DNA from: Nonomuraea polychroma
GTDB lineage: Bacteria > Actinomycetota > Actinomycetes > Streptosporangiales > Streptosporangiaceae
DNA length: 64,000 nt
Direction: 5' to 3'
Assembly (NCBI RefSeq): GCF_004011505.1
Contig: NZ_SAUN01000001.1
Coordinates: forward strand, 5,607,501 to 5,671,500
The position numbers were made by a program, and so were the translations under genes. The notes below the pieces were generated by a model. That model had not been told where the DNA came from and ran no database searches. It saw only the letters and a program-made list of their open reading frames with translations. Numbering within the stretch: the first letter of the stretch is position 1; each line of letters starts with the position of its first letter. Positions 57,720-64,000 of this stretch are shown piece after piece.

Positions 57720-59945
57720 TTACTTGAAGCGGCGCAGCCGCAGGCTGTTGCTGACCACGAAGACGCTGGAGAACGCCATCGCGGCTCCCGCGATCATCGG
57801 GTTGAGCAGGCCGAGGGCGGCCAGCGGCAGGGCGGCCACGTTGTAGGCGAAGGCCCAGAACAGGTTGCCCTTGATCGTGCTGAGCGTCCGGCGCGACAGC
57901 CGGATGGCGTCGGCCGCGACCCGCAGGTCGCCGCGGACCAGGGTCAGGTCGGAGGCCTCGATGGCGGCGTCGGTGCCGGTGCCCATCGCCAGCCCCAGGT
58001 CGGCCTGGGCCAGCGCGGCGGCGTCGTTGACCCCGTCGCCCACCATGGCCACCACCCGGCCCTCGCCCTGCAGCCGCTTGACCACGTCGACCTTGTCAGC
58101 GGGCAGCACCTCGGCGATCACCTCGTCGATGCCCACCTCGGCCGCCACGCTCTTGGCCACGGCCTCGTTGTCGCCGGTCAGCAGCACCGGCGTCAGCCCG
58201 AGGGCACGGAGCTGCGCGATGGCCTCCTTGCTGGTCGGCTTGACCACGTCCGCCACCACCAGCACCGCGCGGGCCCGGCCGTCCCAGCCGACCGCCACGG
58301 CGGTCCGCCCGGCGGCCTGCGCCTCGTGCAGCTTCCGCTCCAGGTCGGCGGTGAGGTGCTGCGACCATTCCGCCAGCAGTCTCGGACGTCCGACCAGGAC
58401 CGCGTGCCCGTCCACGATGCCCTGCACACCGAGCCCTTCGACGTTGGCGAAGTCCTCGGGCGAGGGCAACTCGCCGACCCGGGCAGCGGCGCCCTTGGCG
58501 ACGGCCTGGGCGATCGGGTGCTCGGAGGCGTGCTCCAGGGCGCCCGCCAGGCGCAGCACCTCGGCCTCGTCCTCTCCCTCGGCCACGTGCACGCCGATGA
58601 GGGTCATCTTGCCCTCGGTGACCGTGCCGGTCTTGTCCAGCACCACGGTGTCGATCCGGCGAGTGGACTCCAGCACTTCTGGACCCTTGATCAGAATGCC
58701 CAGCTGGGCACCCCGGCCCGTGCCGACCAGCAACGCGGTCGGGGTGGCCAGGCCCAGCGCGCACGGGCAGGCGATGATGAGCACCGCGACCGCGGCGGTG
58801 AACGCCGCCCCCGCGCCGCCACCGGTGCCCAGCCAGAAGCCGAGCGTCCCGACCGCCAGCGCGATCACGATCGGCACGAAGATCCCGGAGATCCGGTCGG
58901 CCAGCCGCTGCACCTGTGCCTTACCGGTCTGGGCCTCCTCCACCAGCCGGGCCATCTGCGCCAGCTGCGTGTCCGCGCCCACCCGGGTCGCCCGGACGAT
59001 CAGGCGGCCGCCCGCGTTCACCGTCGCCCCGGTGACCGCGTCCCCCGGCTTGACCTCGACCGGCACCGACTCGCCCGTCAACATCGAGGCGTCCACCGCC
59101 GAGCTGCCGTCCTCGACCACGCCATCGGTGGCGATCTTCTCCCCTGGCCGGACGATGAAGCGGTCTCCCACCTTGAGCCGGTCGACCGGGACCCGCCGGC
59201 CGTCTGCCAGCTCCACGTCCTTGGCGCCCAGCTCCATCAGCGCGCGCAGCGCGGCCCCGGCCCGCCGCTTGGAACGCGACTCGAAGTAGCGTCCGGCCAG
59301 GATGAACGCCGTCACCCCCGCCGCCGCCTCCAGGTAGATGTTGCCGGAGCCGTCGGTGCGCTCAATGGTGAACTCGAACGGGTGCGTCATGCCCGGCACA
59401 CCCGCGCTGCCGAAGAACAATGCCCACAGCGACCAGCCGAGCGCGGCCAGCGTGCCCATCGAGATCAGCGTGTCCATGGTGGCCGTGCCGTGCCGCAGGT
59501 TCGTCCAGGCGGCCTTGTGGAACGGCCGGCCCGCGTAGACCACCACCGGCGCCGCCAACGTCAGCGACAACCACTGCCAGTACGTGAACTGCAACGCCGG
59601 AACCATCGCCATCGCGATCACAGGCACGGAGAGCACCACTGCGGTGATCCACCGGTTGCGCAGCGGCCTCAGCTCGTCCTCCGGCTCCTGCCGCTCTTCC
59701 CGCTGGGCGGGAGGGGCGGGCAGCGCGGCCGTGTAGCCGGCCTTCTCCACCTCCGCGATCAGCTGCTCCGGGGCGACGCCGTCGCCGAAGGTGACCTTCG
59801 CCTTCTCCGTGGCGTAGTTGACCGTCGCGGTCACGCCGTCCAGCTTGTTGAGCTTGCGCTCGATGCGGTTGGCGCAGGACGCGCAGGTCATGCCGCCGAT
59901 CGAGAGCTCGACCGCGTTCTGCCGGTCATCGGTGAGGGAGGACAT
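57720..59945 (-). CDS. copA: Copper-translocating P-type ATPase
   Basis: A 741-residue P1B ATPase that exports Cu(I). The N-terminal heavy-metal domain has GGMTCASCANRIERKL (Cys21/Cys24). Later come the TGESVPVEV loop, the membrane motif IIACPCALGLATPTALLVG and the phosphorylation site VLDKTGTVTEGK, then the hinge MVGDGVNDAAAL and the last helices NPMIAGAAMAFSSVFVVSNSLRL. ATG 59945 is preferred because AAGGAG lies upstream; a GTG at 59948 is also possible. It is the third gene of a copper operon (copZ, secreted protein, ATPase). Confidence 0.95.
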   Translation of the reverse strand: MSSLTDDRQNAVELSIGGMTCASCANRIERKLNKLDGVTATVNYATEKAKVTFGDGVAPEQLIAEVEKAGYTAALPAPPAQREERQEPEDELRPLRNRWITAVVLSVPVIAMAMVPALQFTYWQWLSLTLAAPVVVYAGRPFHKAAWTNLRHGTATMDTLISMGTLAALGWSLWALFFGSAGVPGMTHPFEFTIERTDGSGNIYLEAAAGVTAFILAGRYFESRSKRRAGAALRALMELGAKDVELADGRRVPVDRLKVGDRFIVRPGEKIATDGVVEDGSSAVDASMLTGESVPVEVKPGDAVTGATVNAGGRLIVRATRVGADTQLAQMARLVEEAQTGKAQVQRLADRISGIFVPIVIALAVGTLGFWLGTGGGAGAAFTAAVAVLIIACPCALGLATPTALLVGTGRGAQLGILIKGPEVLESTRRIDTVVLDKTGTVTEGKMTLIGVHVAEGEDEAEVLRLAGALEHASEHPIAQAVAKGAAARVGELPSPEDFANVEGLGVQGIVDGHAVLVGRPRLLAEWSQHLTADLERKLHEAQAAGRTAVAVGWDGRARAVLVVADVVKPTSKEAIAQLRALGLTPVLLTGDNEAVAKSVAAEVGIDEVIAEVLPADKVDVVKRLQGEGRVVAMVGDGVNDAAALAQADLGLAMGTGTDAAIEASDLTLVRGDLRVAADAIRLSRRTLSTIKGNLFWAFAYNVAALPLAALGLLNPMIAGAAMAFSSVFVVSNSLRLRRFK

Positions 59946-59966
59946 CACCGTTCTCCTTTCTCTCGC

Positions 59967-60935
59967 TCAGTGGCTGTGGTCGCCGTGCCCGCTGGCACTG
60001 GGCGTGGGGGTGGCGTCCGGGATGGCCGGCCTCTCGCCGGCGCCGACGGTGAAGTCGGCGGTGCGGACCTTGCCGTCGTGCTGGAAGTCCAGGAACAGAC
60101 GATAGTCGCCGGTGCTGGGCACCTCGGCATAGAAGACGATTTCCGGCCCGGCCTTCTCACTCTCCTCGGGATGCACGTGCAGGTAGGCCAGATCGCGGGC
60201 GCGCAGGGCCACCAGGTGCCCGTAGGCGCCCAGGTACGGCTGCAGGTCCGTGACCGGCTCGCCGTCCTTGCTGATCTTCAGGGAGAGCTTGCTCGACTGC
60301 CCCGGCGTCAGATCACCGTCGAGGGTGACCGTGTATCCGTCGACCTCCGCGGTACGGCTGATCTTCGGCAGTGCCTTGGGCTCGAACTCCCCGGCCACGG
60401 TCAGGTCGGTGCCCAGCGTGAGCGCCTGGCCGCCGGTGGGGACGAAGTCGGCGAAGGCGCGGTACGTCCCGGCCTCCGGCAGCGTGAGGTCGACCGACCA
60501 GACGCCGCCTCCCGCCTCGGCCGGGTGCAGGTGCTGGAAGCTGCCCAGATCGCGGGAGACCACGATGAAGTGCAGCTTCTTGTCGTGCTCGACCTCATAG
60601 CCGGTCACCGGCTTGCCATCGGGACCGGTCACCGTGAAAGGGAATTCGGTCGCCTCGCCAGGATTGATCGTTTCGGTGAGCGTGGTGAGGGTGTAACCGT
60701 TCTCGGACACTTGGAGCCCCCCAGGGGTATCGCTCTCGGCTTGCTGGGTGGTGGCGTGCTCGCCATGCTCCGCACTCTGTGACGGGCTCGCGGAGGGCGC
60801 CGCCGTCATGGCGGCGTGGTCCTCGGCGGGAGCCGCCGCTGCGACCGGCCCCACCGCCTTGCCCACGCCGAGAGCGCCGCCGAAGACGACGGCCAGACCC
60901 AGAACGTAGGAACCAAGCTTGGCTGCGGCATTCAT
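59967..60935 (-). CDS. Secreted/membrane-anchored copper-locus protein
   Basis: A 322-residue exported protein: one N-terminal hydrophobic helix, a disordered Ala/Ser/His stretch (APAEDHAAMTAAPSAS ... EHGEHATTQQ), then two beta-sandwich-like segments with paired His (HDKKLHFIVVSRDLGSFQHLHPAEAGG and LVALRARDLAYLHVHPEES), and a His-rich tail (GHGDHSH). The FQHLHP-type motifs may bind copper. No firm family name. It overlaps copZ by ATGA and is followed by the ATPase, so a role in copper binding outside the membrane is likely. Confidence 0.75.
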   Translation of the reverse strand: MNAAAKLGSYVLGLAVVFGGALGVGKAVGPVAAAAPAEDHAAMTAAPSASPSQSAEHGEHATTQQAESDTPGGLQVSENGYTLTTLTETINPGEATEFPFTVTGPDGKPVTGYEVEHDKKLHFIVVSRDLGSFQHLHPAEAGGGVWSVDLTLPEAGTYRAFADFVPTGGQALTLGTDLTVAGEFEPKALPKISRTAEVDGYTVTLDGDLTPGQSSKLSLKISKDGEPVTDLQPYLGAYGHLVALRARDLAYLHVHPEESEKAGPEIVFYAEVPSTGDYRLFLDFQHDGKVRTADFTVGAGERPAIPDATPTPSASGHGDHSH

Positions 60936-61144
60936 GACTGATTCGCCACCTCGTAACCGGCCTCCTCCACCGCGGCGACGATCTTCGCCGGGTCGAGGGG
61001 ACCGTCGCTGTCCACGGTCAGCAGCCCGGTGGCCAGGTCCACCTCGACGCTCGTGACGCCGGCCACTTCGCTGACCTCTTCCTTGACCGAGCTGACGCAG
61101 TGTCCGCAGGTCATGCCCTTGACGGTGTAGGTGGCGGTGCTCAT
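60932..61144 (-). CDS. copZ: Copper chaperone (heavy-metal-associated domain)
   Basis: A 70-residue HMA protein with the ferredoxin-like fold. The metal site is KGMTCGHCVSSVKEEVSEV (CxxC), followed by VEVDLATGLLTV and AAVEEAGYEV. It hands Cu(I) to the ATPase. ATG 61144 is preferred because GGAGAG lies eight bases upstream; an ATG at 61150 would add two residues. It is first in the operon, and its stop overlaps the next gene as ATGA. Confidence 0.92.
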   Translation of the reverse strand: MSTATYTVKGMTCGHCVSSVKEEVSEVAGVTSVEVDLATGLLTVDSDGPLDPAKIVAAVEEAGYEVANQS

Positions 61145-61230
61145 ATCCATCTCTCCTTCAATGCGATCAGGAACGAACAAGTCTGGCGATGGCGTCGGAG
61201 GCCTCCTCTCGGTCCGTCGCCGCGCCCAAC

Positions 61231-61261
61231 ACTATACCCCCCTATGGTATTCCTGACGCAA
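61231..61261 (-). promoter_or_regulatory. copZ operon promoter with 19-bp spacer
   Basis: Read on the minus strand, TTGCGT (61261-61256), a 19-bp spacer and TATAGT (61236-61231). Copper box 1 fills most of the spacer. Long spacers with the operator inside are typical of metal-responsive promoters. Confidence 0.55.
61234..61250. promoter_or_regulatory. CsoR-like box 1 (ATACCCCCCTATGGTAT)
   Basis: A 17-bp inverted repeat of the ATACCC/GGTAT type, in the copZ promoter spacer. Two similar boxes follow. CsoR-family sites have C/G tracts with AT ends; a MerR-type copper activator is the alternative. Confidence 0.65.
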
Positions 61262-61288
61262 GAGCCGGATCGCAAGACGTCATCCCAC

Positions 61289-61319
61289 TTGACACATACC
61301 CCCCGCTGGTATTTATTGA
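61289..61319 (+). promoter_or_regulatory. MFS exporter promoter with 19-bp spacer
   Basis: TTGACA (61289-61294) and TATTGA (61314-61319) are 19 bp apart, the same unusual spacing as the copZ promoter on the other strand. Box 2 lies inside the spacer. Confidence 0.45.
61296..61312. promoter_or_regulatory. CsoR-like box 2 (ATACCCCCCGCTGGTAT)
   Basis: Same 17-bp layout as box 1, placed between the -35 and -10 of the MFS exporter promoter. Confidence 0.65.
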
Positions 61320-61328
61320 GCGACTGAC

Positions 61329-61345
61329 ATACCCCTTAGGGGTAC
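61329..61345. promoter_or_regulatory. CsoR-like box 3 (ATACCCCTTAGGGGTAC)
   Basis: The most symmetric of the three boxes (seven-base arms with one mismatch), 27 bp before the MFS start codon and downstream of its -10. Bound regulator here would block transcription of the exporter. Confidence 0.65.
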
Positions 61346-61372
61346 CAGGTTCATATGAGATGGAGAGAGCAC

Positions 61373-62812
61373 ATGTCCGCACCATCCCCCCGGCGATGGG
61401 CCGCCCTGGCCCTGATCGCCACTGCTCAGTTCATCGTCATCATGGACACGTCGATCATCGGCGTGGCCCTTCCCCGCATCCAGGAAGACCTCGGCTTCTC
61501 CCAGGAGAACCTGTCCTGGGTTTTCAACGCCTACGTCGTCGCGTTCGGGGGCCTCCTGCTGCTCGGTGGCCGCCTGTCGGATCTGTTCGGCGCCCGCCGC
61601 CTCTTCGGCGCCGGCTGGCTCATCCTGCTCATCGGCTCACTCATCGCGGGCATCGCCCCCGAGGTGTGGGTCGAGCTGACCGGCCGCGCGGTGCAAGGCA
61701 TCGGCGCCGCCCTGATCGCGCCCTCCGCCCTCACTCTGCTCATGATGCTCTTCGGCCACGACCCCAAGGAGCTCACCAAGGCTCTGGCCCTGTACGGCGC
61801 CGCCGCGCCCGCGGGCGGCACCGCCGGAGTGTTCCTCGGCGGTGTCATCACTGAATACCTGAGCTGGCCGTGGGTCTTCTACATCAACATCCCCATCGCA
61901 CTCGTCGCGCTGCTGGCCACGGGCCCGCTGATGCCTGCCGCCCCATCCCAGCGCGGTTCCATCGACGTGACCGGCGCACTGACGGTCACCCTCGGCCTCG
62001 GCGCCGCCGTGTACGCCGTCGTCCGGGCGCCCGAGATCGGCTGGGGCTCCGCGCAGACGTGGCTGGTGCTCGCCGCCGCCGTCGTTCTGCTCGCCGCGTT
62101 CGTCGCCATCCAGGCCCGCCGCCGCGAGCCGCTCATGCGCCTGTCCATCTTCCGCACCCCGAACCTCGCCGCCGCCAACCTCACCCAGCTCCTGCTGGGC
62201 GGGGCGTGGATCCCGATGTGGTTCTTCCTCAACCTCTACCTGCAGCAGGTCCTCGGCTACAGCGCCTTCCCCAGCGGCGCGGCACTGCTCCCGATGACCG
62301 TCCTCATCATGATCGGAATGATCGTCCTGGCGCCGCGGACCATCAACCGCTTCGGCCCCAAGACCACCACCGTCGCCGGCCTGGTCCTGCTCGCCGCCGG
62401 CATGGGCTGGCTCTCCCTGATCAGCCCGGACGGCAGCTTCGCCGCCGACGTCCTGCCCGCCAGCCTGGTGGCCGCCCTCGGCATGTCGCTGGCCTTCATC
62501 CCCTCCCTCGGCACCGCCATCTCCTCAGCCCGTCCCGAGGAAGGCGGCCTGGCCTCCGGCATCGTCAACACCAGCTACCAGGTCGGCTCCGCACTCGGCC
62601 TCGCCGCCATGACCGCCGTCGCCGCCGCCAACGGCGCCGCACAGCTCGGTGACCTCCCCGCTCTGACCAGCGGCTTCTCCGCCGCGTTCATCGGAGCCAC
62701 CGGCATCGCCATCGCCGGAGCCGTCCTCGCCGCCGCCACACTGCGCTCCCCCGCAGCCGCGCCCGCCGAGGCCGAACCCCGCAGGGACAGCACCACTGTT
62801 CCCCCGCGGTGA
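61373..62812 (+). CDS. MFS exporter, DHA2 (14-helix) family
   Basis: A 479-residue EmrB/QacA-type drug:H+ antiporter. It has LIATAQFIVIMDTSIIGVALPRIQEDLGFSQENLSWVFNAYVVAFGGLLLLGGRLSDLFGARR-type first segments, motif C in helix 5 (APAGGTAGVFLGG) and further helices to 14. Its substrate is unknown. It is divergent from the copper operon and its promoter carries copper-type boxes, so expression may respond to copper. ATG 61373 follows GGAGAGAG; an ATG at 61355 is the longer alternative. Confidence 0.88.
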   Translation: MSAPSPRRWAALALIATAQFIVIMDTSIIGVALPRIQEDLGFSQENLSWVFNAYVVAFGGLLLLGGRLSDLFGARRLFGAGWLILLIGSLIAGIAPEVWVELTGRAVQGIGAALIAPSALTLLMMLFGHDPKELTKALALYGAAAPAGGTAGVFLGGVITEYLSWPWVFYINIPIALVALLATGPLMPAAPSQRGSIDVTGALTVTLGLGAAVYAVVRAPEIGWGSAQTWLVLAAAVVLLAAFVAIQARRREPLMRLSIFRTPNLAAANLTQLLLGGAWIPMWFFLNLYLQQVLGYSAFPSGAALLPMTVLIMIGMIVLAPRTINRFGPKTTTVAGLVLLAAGMGWLSLISPDGSFAADVLPASLVAALGMSLAFIPSLGTAISSARPEEGGLASGIVNTSYQVGSALGLAAMTAVAAANGAAQLGDLPALTSGFSAAFIGATGIAIAGAVLAAATLRSPAAAPAEAEPRRDSTTVPPR

Positions 62813-62874
62813 CGACCGTGACGCTCTCCGTCCGAAAAACCCCTGGAGAGCATTGCCGGCCCCTGAGGTGACTG

Positions 62875-62910
62875 CGCCCCGGTTTCCGAGATCCCTTCGG
62901 AGCCGGGGCG
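62875..62910 (+). terminator. Terminator after the MFS exporter gene
   Basis: CGCCCCGG and CCGGGGCG enclose a smaller stem (TCCGA/TCGGA) around a 6-base loop, about 60 bp after the MFS stop. Confidence 0.65.
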
Positions 62911-63000
62911 TCACCATGTCCGGACGTTACGGATGTGCCGGTTGACGGTGTCACAGGAGGGAACTACGGATCGTAGTAGCCATCTCGCGGGAGAAGAATC

Positions 63001-63348
63001 ATGGCGCCATGGGCGGCCGTTCTGAGTCTGCTGAGCCTGCTTCTCGCCGGCGTGCTCAGCGTCTATCTGGTCGCCAGGCTCATCGCCCCTTCCGGCACCG
63101 CCGAGGTCGCGCCGTTCCTGTCCGGCGCACGTCCGCATGAGCACGCACTGTCACGCTTCCACGTGCGCTGGTACGCGGTCACGCTGGTGTTCCTCGCCTT
63201 CGACATGGAGATGGTGTTCATGTATCCGTGGGCGCTCGTCGTCGCCGAGGTGGGGGCGGTCGCAGTCGTGGAGATGTTCATCTTCCTCGGCCTGCTCATG
63301 GTCGGCGTGATCTATGCGTGGCGGGAGGGCGCGTTCCGGTGGGTCTGA
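63001..63348 (+). CDS. nuoA: NADH-quinone oxidoreductase subunit A
   Basis: A 115-residue membrane protein with three helices. It contains FHVRWYAVTLVFLAFDMEMVFMYPWALVV, the conserved NuoA segment in which the Asp/Glu pair lies at the membrane edge, and EMFIFLGLLMVGVIYAWREGAFRW. ATG 63001 follows GGGAGAAG. It begins a complex-I-like cluster that leaves the window. Confidence 0.9.
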   Translation: MAPWAAVLSLLSLLLAGVLSVYLVARLIAPSGTAEVAPFLSGARPHEHALSRFHVRWYAVTLVFLAFDMEMVFMYPWALVVAEVGAVAVVEMFIFLGLLMVGVIYAWREGAFRWV

Positions 63349-64000
63349 CCGAGTGGCTGATGCGCGAAGCCGCGCGGGATCCCCGCCCGCTGGTCGTGAG
63401 CGTCCCGTACGGCACGCGGACGCGGCTCCATGTCGAGGCGGAACTCGCCGGACGTGGCTGGGTCACGGCCCGATCGCCGGCCGAGGCCGGCATGCTGGTG
63501 GTCTGCGGTGATCCTGGAGAAGAGCCGGCTCAGGCCGTGCGGCGGGTTTGGGCGGATCTTCCGACCCCCCGGGCGCTGGTGGAGCTGCCGTCAGTGTCGG
63601 ATGCCGCCTCCGTGGCGCAGGCATTGGACATGGGGAAGGTCCGGCTGGCCGATGCGCGGGCGCAGCGGCGGGACGCCGCCGAACGCCTCTCTCAGCCGTG
63701 GCGGCCGGACGCCGATGAGCAGGCACACGGCCCGGAGGGCGGACACAGCGCGCATGGCGGGCACGATCATCACATGGGGAGTCCGGGCGGTCTCAAGATG
63801 GCCGAGCGGGCCGATGACCGTGACGGTCTGAAGCTCGACCGGCTTCACCTGCCGTTGGGCCCGGTTCTGACCGATTGGCCCGGCGGCCTTGTGGTGGAGA
63901 CCGCGGTGCAGGGCGACGTGATCCAGCACGCCACCGTCAAGGTCGTCGACGGGATCTCCCGTGACGGTGAGGGATCGTTCTGGGACGCGCCGTGGCTGGA
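63339..64000 (+). CDS. Complex-I-cluster protein with His-rich linker (partial)
   Basis: The frame starts with GTG 63339, overlapping nuoA by 10 bp, and is open to the right edge (about 220 residues). The N-terminal part (VGLTEWLMREAARDPRPLVV ... ARSPAEAGMLVVCGDPGEEP) has a small nucleotide-fold look. A His/Gly-rich linker (HGPEGGHSAHGGHDHHMG) is followed by GGLKMAERADDRDGLKLDRL and LPLGPVLTDWPGGLVVETAV, a segment seen next to NuoA in actinomycete clusters but without an assigned function that I can name. It may be an accessory subunit or assembly protein. Confidence 0.7.
   Translation, partial: MGLTEWLMREAARDPRPLVVSVPYGTRTRLHVEAELAGRGWVTARSPAEAGMLVVCGDPGEEPAQAVRRVWADLPTPRALVELPSVSDAASVAQALDMGKVRLADARAQRRDAAERLSQPWRPDADEQAHGPEGGHSAHGGHDHHMGSPGGLKMAERADDRDGLKLDRLHLPLGPVLTDWPGGLVVETAVQGDVIQHATVKVVDGISRDGEGSFWDAPWL

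Noticed and set aside
57675..60782. A 1035-codon plus-strand frame opposite the copper ATPase
   Set aside because: It is the complement of copA and its neighbour; no family pattern, biased to Arg, His and Gly.
1..64000. tRNA genes, rRNA, insertion sequences, attachment sites, integrases
   Set aside because: None recognised by eye. A tRNAscan and an IS search would settle this.

Overview
The window is very GC-rich DNA from an actinomycete. GTG and TTG starts are common, stop/start overlaps (ATGA, GTGA) are frequent, two SAV2177/DUF574-type SAM methyltransferases are present, and there is a mycothiol-type maleylpyruvate isomerase. A Streptosporangiales genus such as Nonomuraea fits best, but that placement is inference. 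No tRNA, rRNA, CRISPR array, transposase or integrase was found.

Region by region: (1) 1-5.3 kb: a cut-off Tat-exported 3-ketosteroid-dehydrogenase-like flavoprotein, a Tat-exported bicovalent-FAD (BBE) oxidase, and small enzymes and regulators (PEP mutase family, RibD-C family, MarR, VOC). (2) 5.4-24.1 kb: a large glycan-utilisation locus. It holds secreted polysaccharide-lyase-like proteins with CBM modules, a PQQ-type sugar dehydrogenase with two CBMs and two FN3 domains, a ROK regulator, GH36 and GH97 alpha-galactosidase-type enzymes, a GH29 alpha-L-fucosidase, a beta-helix protein, an ABC sugar importer without its ATPase, two aldo/keto reductases and a cupin. The same 29-bp box sits in front of the ROK gene and in the GH97/GH29 divergent promoter, which ties the halves into one likely regulon. 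(3) 24.2-36.8 kb: copper/cytochrome-oxidase-type membrane proteins, arginine deiminase with an arginine/ornithine-type antiporter, a methyltransferase, an ECF sigma factor fused to a zinc-finger/membrane/sensor tail, a GT-C-like membrane protein and a multicopper oxidase pair. (4) 36.8-43.4 kb: Rrf2 regulator with TauE/SafE permease, an orphan histidine kinase, and a secreted aromatic-amino-acid-lyase homologue lacking the usual MIO serine, next to an MFS carrier.

(5) 43.4-53.4 kb: aromatic catabolism. A four-gene, tightly packed gentisate operon (gentisate dioxygenase, fumarylpyruvate hydrolase, maleylpyruvate isomerase, 3-hydroxybenzoate 6-hydroxylase) is divergent from an IclR regulator; a second IclR, a metabolite:H+ carrier, an XRE-cupin regulator, a second methyltransferase and an intradiol-dioxygenase-like lipoprotein lie nearby. 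(6) 53.5-56.5 kb: secreted PL9 and PL3 pectate lyases with carbohydrate-binding modules; a long near-perfect palindrome precedes the PL3 gene. (7) 56.7-62.9 kb: a copper block: DUF305 lipoprotein, CopA ATPase, a secreted copper-locus protein, CopZ, and a divergent DHA2 MFS exporter, with three 17-bp CsoR-like boxes between CopZ and the exporter. (8) 63-64 kb: start of a NADH-dehydrogenase-like cluster (NuoA plus a cut-off His-rich protein).

The most unusual items are the shared ROK box over divergent, apparently leaderless promoters; the MIO-less secreted lyase homologue; the sigma/zinc-finger/membrane fusion; a 44-residue ORF coupled by ATGA on both sides; a low-complexity insertion of about 110 residues in the GH36 enzyme; and two copper-box promoters with matching 19-bp spacers.
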